Assembly (NCBI GenBank): GCA_003242355.1
Contig: QGUH01000369.1
Location: 1 to 5,064 of the forward strand
Direction of reading: 5' to 3'
Source of the DNA: Pseudomonadota bacterium
GTDB taxonomy: Bacteria; Myxococcota_A; Polyangia; Polyangiales; Polyangiaceae
DNA length: 5,064 bases
The number at the start of each line of letters is the position of its first letter. Within the stretch, counting starts at the first letter, position 1. Position numbers and translations under genes: made by a program. Below the pieces are notes generated by a model, which saw only the letters and a list, made by a program, of their open reading frames with translations, made no database searches and was not told where the DNA came from. Shown here one piece after another: positions 1-5,064 of this stretch.

Positions 1-1
1 G

Positions 2-148
2 GGGGGGAACGGCCCGCAGAGCGGGGGGGGCTTCGGCCAGCGAACGCCGCTCTGGTGGGGCCTGCCCACCCGTGAGTCCTTCGAGCTGCTGCGGCACATC
101 TCAACAGGGCCCCGGGGCCGGTACCCCAGCCGGGCGGGCCGGCCGTGA
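2..148 (+). CDS. 3' end of an unrecognised upstream gene (partial)
   Basis: The second frame is open from the window edge to a TGA at 146-148 and encodes about 48 residues. Nearly every codon ends in G or C, which is the pattern of the real genes here; frame 1 does not show it as strongly and stops at 73-75. From about residue 14 the peptide looks protein-like (PLWWGLPTRESFELLRHI), but it matches no family I can name. The first ~30 bases are G-rich and may be unreliable, which would alter the first ten residues. The stop lies 27 bases before the methyltransferase start, on the same strand, so the gene would be the upstream member of the same operon. It could also be a chance open frame in GC-rich DNA. 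Confidence 0.4.
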   Translation, partial: GGNGPQSGGGFGQRTPLWWGLPTRESFELLRHISTGPRGRYPSRAGRP

Positions 149-154
149 CGGCCG
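140..154 (+). repeat. Small inverted repeat around the upstream stop codon
   Basis: CGGCCG at 140-145 and CGGCCG at 149-154 flank the TGA stop at 146-148. They can form a 6-bp stem with the stop codon as a 3-base loop. There is no T-tract after it, so an intrinsic terminator is unlikely. In DNA this GC-rich the repeat may be chance. Confidence 0.3.
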
Positions 155-163
155 ATCGAGCGT

Positions 164-169
164 AAGGAG
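164..169 (+). promoter_or_regulatory. Shine-Dalgarno site for the methyltransferase
   Basis: AAGGAG lies six bases before the GTG at 176. It is the best ribosome-binding site in the window and decides the GTG start. No in-frame ATG nearby offers a better start. Confidence 0.75.
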
Positions 170-175
170 CGCGAC

Positions 176-1432
176 GTGGATTCCTCGAACCCCAAATCTG
201 CCACCGAGCCAAAGCCGGCAATCCCGCCGGTCATCGAGCACCATGCCTGCAGGCTCTGCGGCTCGCCGGAGCTGCGCCCCGTGTTCTCGCTGGGCACGCA
301 GTACGTCAACGATTTCGTGCCCAAGGAACGGATCGGCACCGGCGTGAAGGCTCCGCTGGATCTCGTGCTGTGCAACCGCTGCAGTCTGCTCCAGCTCAAA
401 CACACGGCTCCTCAGGAGCTGCTCTATTCCCGCTTCTACTGGTACCGCTCGGGCGTCACGGACACGATGCGGCGGGCGCTCCGGAACATCACGGAACAGG
501 TCGAGCAGATGGTCACCCTCGCTCCCGGTGACGTGGTGCTCGACATCGGCGCCAACGACGGCACGCTGCTCGCCAGCTATCGGGTTCCCGGCGTCGTACG
601 GGTCGGTTGCGAGCCGGCGAACAACCTCGTCGACCACCTGCGGAAGAACGCCGACCACGTGATCCACGACTTCTGGTCGGCTTCCGCATTCGATCGCGTC
701 CGCAGCGAACACGGGCTTCCGCTCGCCAAGGTCATCACGGCGATCGGCATGTTCTACGACCTCGAAGAGCCGAATCAGTTCATCGCGGACGTGCGGCGGA
801 GCCTCGCGCCCGACGGCATCTTCGTGGCGCAGCTGATGTGCCTGGCCTCGATGCTGAAGAAGAACGACCTCGGCAACATCTGCCACGAGCACATCGAGTA
901 CTATTCGCTCGATTCTCTGAAGTATCTATTCGAAACGAACGGGCTCGAGATCTTCCGCATCGAAGAGAACGACGTCAACGGCGGGAGTTACCGCGTGTTC
1001 GCGCGGCACTACGCGGGAACGGGCGTGGCCTTCGACGAGCACATCACGATGGAGGACCTCCACGCCTTCAAAGCCCGGATAGACGAGAACCGCAGGCTCT
1101 GCGTCGATTTCATCAAGAACGAGGTCGCGCGCGGCAAGAGCGTGTGGGTGTACGGCGCCTCCACCAAGGGCAACGTCATCCTCCAGTACTACGGGCTCGA
1201 TCACACCATCATCACCGCCGCCGCGGAGCGCAGCCCCGAAAAGTGGGGCAAGTACACGGTGGGCTCGTGGATCCCGATCGTGTCCGAGGAAGAAGCGCGC
1301 CGCGCTCAGCCCGACTACTTCCTCGTCTTGCCCTGGGCCTTCTTCAACGAAATGTACGAACGCGAACGCGAATGGCGCATGCGGGGCGGCAAGTTCATCG
1401 TCCCGCTCCCTGAATTCCGAGTGGTGCCATGA
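176..1432 (+). CDS. SAM-dependent sugar C-methyltransferase, TylC3/NovU type
   Basis: This 418-residue protein is the usual length for the three-part C-methyltransferases that act on NDP-4-keto-6-deoxy sugars. An N-terminal zinc-binding domain has two CxxC pairs (C25/C28 and C66/C69). A class I methyltransferase core follows, with the SAM-binding motif VLDIGANDGT at 121-130. The CHEHIEYYS segment at 236-244 carries the HEH motif that the family uses at its active site. The C-terminal domain has the expected VYGASTKGN turn at 325-333 and the typical ending (PDYFLVLPW near 379-387, then a PLPE motif). In characterised relatives, enolisation next to a C4 keto group allows methyl transfer to C3. 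Most known substrates are dTDP sugars; the neighbours here point to a GDP-linked keto sugar, which is inference. GTG start with AAGGAG six bases upstream. The stop overlaps the next start (ATGA), so the two genes are probably translationally coupled. The protein is cytoplasmic; no signal peptide is seen. Confidence 0.9.
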   Translation: MDSSNPKSATEPKPAIPPVIEHHACRLCGSPELRPVFSLGTQYVNDFVPKERIGTGVKAPLDLVLCNRCSLLQLKHTAPQELLYSRFYWYRSGVTDTMRRALRNITEQVEQMVTLAPGDVVLDIGANDGTLLASYRVPGVVRVGCEPANNLVDHLRKNADHVIHDFWSASAFDRVRSEHGLPLAKVITAIGMFYDLEEPNQFIADVRRSLAPDGIFVAQLMCLASMLKKNDLGNICHEHIEYYSLDSLKYLFETNGLEIFRIEENDVNGGSYRVFARHYAGTGVAFDEHITMEDLHAFKARIDENRRLCVDFIKNEVARGKSVWVYGASTKGNVILQYYGLDHTIITAAAERSPEKWGKYTVGSWIPIVSEEEARRAQPDYFLVLPWAFFNEMYEREREWRMRGGKFIVPLPEFRVVP

Positions 1433-1860
1433 TCCCCGTCGAGGAATACAAGAAGATCATCGGCGCCATCCCGATCCTGTGCGTCGACCTCGTGCTCAGG
1501 GATCGGGCGGGCCGCTACTTGCTCGTGAAGCGCGAAAACGAGCCGCTCCGCGGCGAGTGGTGGGTCGTGGGCGGCCGAGTGCTCAAGGGCGAACGCGCCG
1601 AAGCGGCCGCACGCCGCAAGCTCGAAGAAGAGATCGGCCTCACGGTGCCGCGCCTCGAGCTCCTCGGGCTCTACGAGGACTTCTTCGATCGCAACTCGCT
1701 GGGGATCGAGACCCTGTATCACACGGTTTCGATCGTGTTCGGGGGAACGCTCGACGACGTGTCGGGCATCCGTCTCGATGCTCAACACAAGGAATGGAAG
1801 CTCGCGGAGCAGCTACCGGAACGCCTCCGCATCCAGGCTTTCCGCGGTATCGATCCGTGA
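1429..1860 (+). CDS. gmm: Nudix hydrolase resembling GDP-mannose mannosyl hydrolase
   Basis: A 143-residue Nudix protein that aligns without gaps over much of its length with E. coli GDP-mannose mannosyl hydrolase (Gmm/WcaH, 160 aa) as I recall that sequence. Gmm cleaves GDP-mannose to GDP and mannose. The Nudix box spans G49-L71, but the first Glu of its REUxEE core is Lys (K64). Gmm enzymes also lack this Glu. Equivalents of other Gmm residues are present: D20, R35, the GGRV turn with R50, R63, metal ligand E68, Q119, and H120, which matches the catalytic-base His124. The residue matching Tyr103 is T99, a difference that could change the substrate. The C-terminus is about 15 residues shorter. 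The ATG overlaps the stop of the methyltransferase, with no strong ribosome site, so translation is probably coupled. Its role may be to control GDP-mannose supply. Another GDP- or NDP-sugar is possible. Confidence 0.82.
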   Translation: MIPVEEYKKIIGAIPILCVDLVLRDRAGRYLLVKRENEPLRGEWWVVGGRVLKGERAEAAARRKLEEEIGLTVPRLELLGLYEDFFDRNSLGIETLYHTVSIVFGGTLDDVSGIRLDAQHKEWKLAEQLPERLRIQAFRGIDP

Positions 1861-1867
1861 GGCTCTC

Positions 1868-2869
1868 ATGAAGCGTGCGTTGATTCTGGGCGTGACGGGG
1901 CAGGACGGCAGCTACCTCGCCGACATCCTGCTGGAAAAGGGCTACGTGGTGTACGGCCTCGTGCGCCGCTCGGCGACCGGCAACACCAGGAACATCGAGC
2001 ACCTGCTCGACGATCCGGAGCTGTTCGGGAAGCGCTTCTTCGTGGTGCGCGGCGACCTCGCCGATCCGACGTCGATTTACCGCGCGATCGACGAGGCGGA
2101 GCCCGACGAGATCTACAACGAAGCCGACCAGGATCACGTGCGCTGGAGCTACGACATGGTCGGCTACTCGTCGGACATCACGGGCTCGGCGGTAGCGCGC
2201 AACCTCGAGATCATCAAACAGGTGAACCCGAAGATCCGCTACTTCCAGCCCTGTACGTCGAACATGTTCGGCCTCGCGGAGAGCGAACGGCAGAACGAAG
2301 AGACGCCCTTCAACCCGCAGAGCCCTTACGCCTGCGCCAAGGTGTTCGCGTACTACATCACGCGCTACTACCGTCAGGCGTTCGGCTTGTTCGCCTCGAC
2401 GGCGATTCTGTACAACCACGAATCGCCGCGCCGGACGGTGGAGTACGTCACCCGCAAGATCACCAAGGCCGTCGCGCGCATTTCGCTCGGCTTGCAGAAG
2501 GAGCTCGTGCTCGGCGACATGAGCGCCCGCATCGACTGGGGGTACGCGCGGGAGTACATGGAGCTCGCGCACCGGATCCTGCAGCACGACAAAGCCGACG
2601 ACTTCGTGGTCGCCACGGGCGAAGCGCATTCCGTAGAAGAGTTCGTGCGCGAAGCGTTCGCCTGCGTGGGCCTCGACCCGGAGCGTTTCGTGCGCAGCGA
2701 TTCCGCCCATTTCCGCCCCACCAAGACGAGCACGCTCGTCGGCGACACGACCAAGCTCCGCACGGAGCTCGGCGTCGAGCCGAAGGTGCGGTTCAAAGAG
2801 CTCGTCCGCCTGATGGTCGAGGCGGATCTCGCGGAGGAACGCGCGCGGCGCTCGGCCCAGAGCGCGTAA
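1868..2869 (+). CDS. Divergent GDP-mannose 4,6-dehydratase-like SDR lacking the catalytic Glu
   Basis: A 333-residue extended short-chain dehydrogenase/reductase. The N-terminal NADP-binding motif GVTGQDGSYL (8-17) is the Gmd signature. T130, Y154 and K158 of the SDR active site are present (TSN, then YACAK), and so is NHESPRR (183-189), a Gmd substrate-pocket motif. N132 stands where Gmd has its catalytic Glu. The codon is AAC, two changes from any Glu codon, so this is not a single sequencing error. The NLAAQSHV-type segment reads NEADQDHV (84-91). The RPxEV motif reads RPTKT (283-287). The ATG at 1868 follows GTGAGG after five bases and sits 7 bases past the Nudix stop. A longer in-frame start at 1778 would overlap the Nudix gene by 83 bases and add a non-homologous 30-residue leader, so it was not chosen. 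Product unknown: a variant dehydratase, an epimerase or reductase, or a partner subunit of the neighbouring Gmd. Confidence 0.88.
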   Translation: MKRALILGVTGQDGSYLADILLEKGYVVYGLVRRSATGNTRNIEHLLDDPELFGKRFFVVRGDLADPTSIYRAIDEAEPDEIYNEADQDHVRWSYDMVGYSSDITGSAVARNLEIIKQVNPKIRYFQPCTSNMFGLAESERQNEETPFNPQSPYACAKVFAYYITRYYRQAFGLFASTAILYNHESPRRTVEYVTRKITKAVARISLGLQKELVLGDMSARIDWGYAREYMELAHRILQHDKADDFVVATGEAHSVEEFVREAFACVGLDPERFVRSDSAHFRPTKTSTLVGDTTKLRTELGVEPKVRFKELVRLMVEADLAEERARRSAQSA

Positions 2870-2870
2870 G

Positions 2871-2901
2871 CGGCCCAACTCGACCGAAGGAGCGAGGGCC
2901 G
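2871..2901 (+). other. Imperfect hairpin just after the Gmd-like gene
   Basis: CGGCC (2871-2875) can pair with GGCCG (2897-2901), and CTCG (2879-2882) with CGAG (2893-2896). This gives a 9-bp stem with a CAA bulge and a 10-base loop, starting two bases after the TAA at 2867-2869. No T-run follows, so it is at best a weak terminator or an mRNA 3'-end stabiliser. Confidence 0.3.
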
Positions 2902-2941
2902 GGGCAAGACCGGTTTGCCGATTCCCGCCGCCGGGCCGGGT

Positions 2942-2954
2942 GGACGAATCGTCC
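2942..2954. repeat. Perfect 13-base palindrome in the gmd leader
   Basis: GGACGA-A-TCGTCC has two 6-base arms around one central base. Its size and place, about 97 bases before the gmd start, would suit a small operator. No second copy was noticed, and no regulator is encoded in the window. Confidence 0.3.
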
Positions 2955-3013
2955 GGTATCGGCTACTCCCCTGCGTTCCCGCTCGGGAAGCCTGCGAGCG
3001 GCCCGGGCGCCGT

Positions 3014-3030
3014 GAGGGCTCGCGGCCCTC
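3014..3030 (+). other. Hairpin directly upstream of the gmd ribosome site
   Basis: GAGGGC (3014-3019) pairs perfectly with GCCCTC (3025-3030) around a TCGCG loop, ending seven bases before the GGGAGA site. A competing stem pairs CTGCGAGC (2992-2999) with GCTCGCGG (3018-3025), using one G-T pair. The two share bases 3018-3025 and cannot form together, as in attenuators. GC-rich DNA gives such pairs by chance, so a function is only a suggestion. Confidence 0.3.
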
Positions 3031-3037
3031 GAAACGT

Positions 3038-3043
3038 GGGAGA
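3038..3043 (+). promoter_or_regulatory. Shine-Dalgarno site for gmd
   Basis: GGGAGA lies seven bases before the ATG at 3051. It supports that start over the in-frame GTG at 2940, which would add 37 residues unlike any Gmd N-terminus. Confidence 0.55.
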
Positions 3044-3050
3044 TGCGTGC

Positions 3051-4166
3051 ATGCGGAAAGCGTTGATCACGGGAGTCACTGGTCAGGACGGCTCGTACCT
3101 CGCCGAGTTGTTGCTCTCGAAGGGCTATGCGGTTCACGGGATCGTTCGCCACAGCAGTACCTTCAACCGCGGTCGCATCGATCACCTCCACGAACCTCAG
3201 AACCTGGAGAACGGGCGGCTCGTCCTCCACTACGGCGACATGCTCGATACGGCGAGCCTCACGCGCATCATCGAGCGGATCGAGCCCGACGAGATCTATC
3301 ACCTCGCCGCCCAGAGCCACGTGAAGGTGTCGTTCGAGCTGCCCGAGTACACGGCCCAGGTCGACGCGCTCGGCACGCTGCGCATCCTGGACGTGCTCCG
3401 GGAGACCGGGATCAAGGCGCGGCTCTACCAGGCTTCCACGAGCGAGCTCTACGGCAAGGTCCAGGAGATTCCGCAGACGGAGCGCACGCCGTTCTATCCG
3501 AGGAGCCCGTACGGTGCCGCCAAGCTCTACGCGTACTGGCTCGTCGTGAACTACCGGGAGTCTTACGGAATCTTCGCGGTGAACGGCATTTTGTTCAATC
3601 ACGAGTCGCCCCGGCGCGGGGAGAACTTCGTGACCCGCAAGATCACGCTCGGCGTCGCGCGCATCCACCACGGGCTGCAGGACAAGCTCGTGCTCGGAAA
3701 CCTCGATGCGAAGCGCGACTGGGGATACGCCCCCGAGTACGTCGAGGGCATGTGGCGCATGCTCCAGCTCGATCACCCCGAGGACTTCGTGCTCGCGACC
3801 GGCAAGTGCCACACGGTCCGGGAATTCGCGACGCGCGCCTTCGCGCGGGCCGGGTATTCGATCGAATGGGTCGGTAAGGGTGCCGACGAGCACGCGGTCG
3901 ACACGCGCACCGGCAAGGTGCTCGTCTCGGTGCATCCCGAGTACTACCGACCCGCAGAGGTGGATCTCCTCCAGGGCGATTCCACGAAAGCGCGCAAACT
4001 GCTCGGCTGGGAGGCGAAAACGCAGTTCGAGGATCTCGTCGACTTGATGGTCGACGCCGATCTCGCCCTCGTCGAGCAGCGCAAGCGGAGCCTAGCGCCG
4101 GAGAGCCAGGAGCTCTCGACAAACCCGCTCGATTTGCGCGTCCGTGAGACCGGAGCCGGAAGGTAG
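3051..4166 (+). CDS. gmd: GDP-mannose 4,6-dehydratase
   Basis: A 371-residue protein, close to E. coli Gmd (about 373). It converts GDP-D-mannose to GDP-4-keto-6-deoxy-D-mannose with bound NADP(H), the entry step to GDP-fucose, GDP-rhamnose and GDP-perosamine. The NADP motif GVTGQDGSYL is at 8-17 and AAQSHV at 86-91. The complete active site is present: T130 and E132 in STSELYG, and Y154/K158 in YGAAK. NHESPRRGE (183-191), RDWGYAPEYV (222-231) and YYRPAEVD (298-305) are the family's substrate-pocket and C-terminal motifs. The ATG was chosen because MRKALITGVTG matches the paralogue's start and a ribosome site precedes it. It follows the divergent paralogue after a 181-base leader. The last 24 residues (348-371) are encoded opposite the conserved end of the convergent aminotransferase gene, and look like a lineage-specific tail slightly longer than in E. 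coli. Confidence 0.96.
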   Translation: MRKALITGVTGQDGSYLAELLLSKGYAVHGIVRHSSTFNRGRIDHLHEPQNLENGRLVLHYGDMLDTASLTRIIERIEPDEIYHLAAQSHVKVSFELPEYTAQVDALGTLRILDVLRETGIKARLYQASTSELYGKVQEIPQTERTPFYPRSPYGAAKLYAYWLVVNYRESYGIFAVNGILFNHESPRRGENFVTRKITLGVARIHHGLQDKLVLGNLDAKRDWGYAPEYVEGMWRMLQLDHPEDFVLATGKCHTVREFATRAFARAGYSIEWVGKGADEHAVDTRTGKVLVSVHPEYYRPAEVDLLQGDSTKARKLLGWEAKTQFEDLVDLMVDADLALVEQRKRSLAPESQELSTNPLDLRVRETGAGR

Positions 4167-5064
4167 ATAGAGGCCGCGCCGCGACACGTACTCGGCGCGC
4201 GAATAGTCGCCGCTCACGTTGCACCCGTATTCGACGAGGCTGCGCTGTTCGTGCATCGGCACGAAGAAGCTTCGGGTCTCGATGTCGCGCGCTCGAAGCT
4301 CTTGCATCACCTCGTCGCGCGAACGGCCAAAGTCGTCCTCGACGAGGATCGAGTACATCCAGTAACTGTTGGTCGCCCAAGGACGCGTGGCGGGCGTGCG
4401 AATGCCGCGCTCACCCTGCAGACGAGCGTTGTACGCCGCCGCATTGCGGCGGCGGCGCGCGACGTATTCCTCCACCCGCTCGAGCTGCGCGAGCCCGATG
4501 GCCGCCGCGGTGTTGGGCATGCGGTAGTTGAACCCGATGTGCTCGTGCACGTAGCGGCGCGGGCCCTCCATCGGAAAGCACAGGTTCTTGTAGTAGCGGA
4601 GCTTGCGCGCGATCTCCGCGTCGTTGGTGACGACCATGCCGCCTTCGCCGGTCGTGATCACCTTGTTCGCGAAGAAGCTGAAGCAGCCGACGTCGCCCAG
4701 TGCGCCGCAGGGGCGGTCGCGATACTTGGAGCCAATCGCCTCCGCGGCGTCTTCGACGACGAAGAGGCCGTGCTCGCGCGCGATCTCGAGGAGTGGATCC
4801 ATGTCGCAGGGGAGCCCGTAGATGTGAACGGGCATGATTGCCCGCGTTCTCGGCGTGATCTTCGCGCGCACCGCCGACACGTCCAGATTCCACGTGTCGA
4901 TCTCGCAGTCCACGAAGACGGGTTTCGCGCCCGTGTAGCAAACCGCCGCTGCCGACGCGATCATCGTGAACGTCGGCACGATGACCTCGTCCCCCGGCCC
5001 CGCATCGACCCGGACGACCGGAGGGGCCAGGGGGCCCGGCCCCCCCGGGGCGGCCAGCCGGGGG
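4092..5064 (-). CDS. per: DegT-family PLP aminotransferase, probable GDP-perosamine synthase (5' end missing)
   Basis: The frame is open from the TAG at 4092-4094 to the right edge, giving about 323 residues, with roughly 40-60 N-terminal residues beyond the window. The first GTG at 4979 is internal: the frame upstream still reads GPGDEVIVPTFT, a conserved DegT segment. Family marks are VDCEIDTWNLD, EDAAEAIGS (its Asp holds the PLP ring nitrogen) and SFFANKVITTGEGGM, whose Lys (codon 4662-4664) forms the Schiff base. That Lys separates it from ColD-type 3-dehydratases, which have His there. SFF.NK.ITTGEGG, IGFNYRMPN and AAIGLAQLE closely match RfbE/Per GDP-perosamine synthases as I recall them. 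These move an amino group from glutamate to C4 of GDP-4-keto-6-deoxymannose, which is the Gmd product. The gene converges on gmd and overlaps it by 75 bases. Another 4-keto sugar substrate remains possible. Confidence 0.85.
   Translation of the reverse strand, partial: PRLAAPGGPGPLAPPVVRVDAGPGDEVIVPTFTMIASAAAVCYTGAKPVFVDCEIDTWNLDVSAVRAKITPRTRAIMPVHIYGLPCDMDPLLEIAREHGLFVVEDAAEAIGSKYRDRPCGALGDVGCFSFFANKVITTGEGGMVVTNDAEIARKLRYYKNLCFPMEGPRRYVHEHIGFNYRMPNTAAAIGLAQLERVEEYVARRRRNAAAYNARLQGERGIRTPATRPWATNSYWMYSILVEDDFGRSRDEVMQELRARDIETRSFFVPMHEQRSLVEYGCNVSGDYSRAEYVSRRGLYLPSGSGLTDAQIERVCRELLALRR
4434..4454. repeat. Perfect 9-bp inverted repeat inside the aminotransferase gene
   Basis: CGCCGCCGC (4434-4442) and GCGGCGGCG (4446-4454) flank ATT. 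On the coding strand they span part of an Arg-rich then Ala-rich stretch (RRRRNAAA). Because the Arg codon CGC and the Ala codon GCG are reverse complements, the amino-acid order alone produces the hairpin. It would make a very stable stem in the mRNA. Confidence 0.85.

Larger units (their letters stand above)
2870..3050 (+). promoter_or_regulatory. 181-base leader between the two Gmd paralogues
   Basis: This is the only real intergenic gap in the window, and the other + strand genes abut or overlap. It holds the hairpin above, a short palindrome (2942-2954) and two competing stems (2992-3025 and 3014-3030) just before the gmd ribosome site. I see no convincing -35/-10 promoter pair. The frames that cross it are open, but they either run out of frame into gmd or add a non-homologous leader, so I call no gene. 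The gap could carry a gmd promoter or an attenuator. That rests on spacing and structure alone. Confidence 0.3.

Noticed and set aside
101..892. 263-codon minus-strand open frame opposite the methyltransferase
   Set aside because: No domain is visible, and it lies wholly opposite a methyltransferase whose motifs and ribosome site are clear.
1778..1867. In-frame 30-residue N-terminal extension of the Gmd-like protein
   Set aside because: It overlaps the Nudix gene by 83 bases, resembles no dehydratase N-terminus, and the ATG at 1868 places the NADP motif exactly where the neighbouring Gmd has it.
1640..2878. Long open frame on the minus strand opposite the Nudix and Gmd-like genes
   Set aside because: It is rich in Arg, Ala, His and Val with no recognisable motif. 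It is a GC-driven mirror of two well-supported genes on the other strand.
2940..3050. In-frame 37-residue N-terminal extension of Gmd from a GTG
   Set aside because: It has no family similarity or good ribosome site. The ATG at 3051 has GGGAGA seven bases upstream and matches the paralogue's start.
2793..3935. 380-codon minus-strand open frame opposite gmd
   Set aside because: Its low-complexity Arg/Glu/Val composition and full overlap with motif-complete gmd make it a shadow frame.
4092..5064. ColD-type GDP-4-keto-6-deoxymannose 3-dehydratase (colitose pathway)
   Set aside because: That branch of the family has His in place of the Schiff-base Lys. Here the codon at 4662-4664 on the minus strand is AAG (Lys) in the SFFANK motif.
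1..5064. CRISPR arrays, tRNA or rRNA genes, insertion sequences, defence or toxin-antitoxin genes
   Set aside because: No regularly spaced repeats, RNA-gene signatures, transposase motifs or terminal inverted repeats were seen. Coding sequence for sugar-nucleotide enzymes fills nearly all of the window.

Overview
This 5,064-base window is a high-GC piece of bacterial chromosome, with GC- or C/G-ending codons dominating every reading frame that codes. It comes from a nucleotide-sugar and surface-polysaccharide locus (O-antigen, capsule or glycolipid type). GC-rich proteobacteria, myxobacteria or related lineages would fit. Nothing in the window fixes the taxon. Both ends lie inside genes, and both run into almost pure G/C tracts, so the outermost ~30-50 bases may be poor-quality sequence.

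Layout on the + strand: (1) the 3' end of an unrecognised gene (about 2-148); (2) a zinc-finger-containing SAM-dependent C-methyltransferase of the TylC3/NovU type (176-1432); (3) a small Nudix enzyme resembling GDP-mannose mannosyl hydrolase, joined to it by an ATGA stop/start overlap (1429-1860); (4) a divergent GDP-mannose 4,6-dehydratase-like protein (1868-2869), 7 bases further on; (5) a 181-base leader with several inverted repeats (2870-3050); (6) a canonical GDP-mannose 4,6-dehydratase, Gmd (3051-4166). On the - strand, converging on gmd and overlapping its 3' end by 75 bases, is (7) a PLP-dependent DegT-family aminotransferase most like GDP-perosamine synthase. It runs off the right edge (4092 to the end).

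How they could work together (inference): Gmd makes GDP-4-keto-6-deoxy-D-mannose from GDP-mannose. The aminotransferase could aminate C4 of that product to give GDP-perosamine. The C-methyltransferase could methylate a 4-keto sugar to give a branched sugar. The Nudix enzyme could hydrolyse GDP-mannose and so tune the pool. The most unusual member is the Gmd-like protein. It aligns with the neighbouring Gmd without gaps for about 270 residues, but Asn replaces the catalytic Glu of the dehydratase site, it lacks about 17 C-terminal residues in the region between the ATG motif and the RPxEV motif, and its RPxEV motif is changed. It probably does something other than, or in addition to, ordinary 4,6-dehydration.
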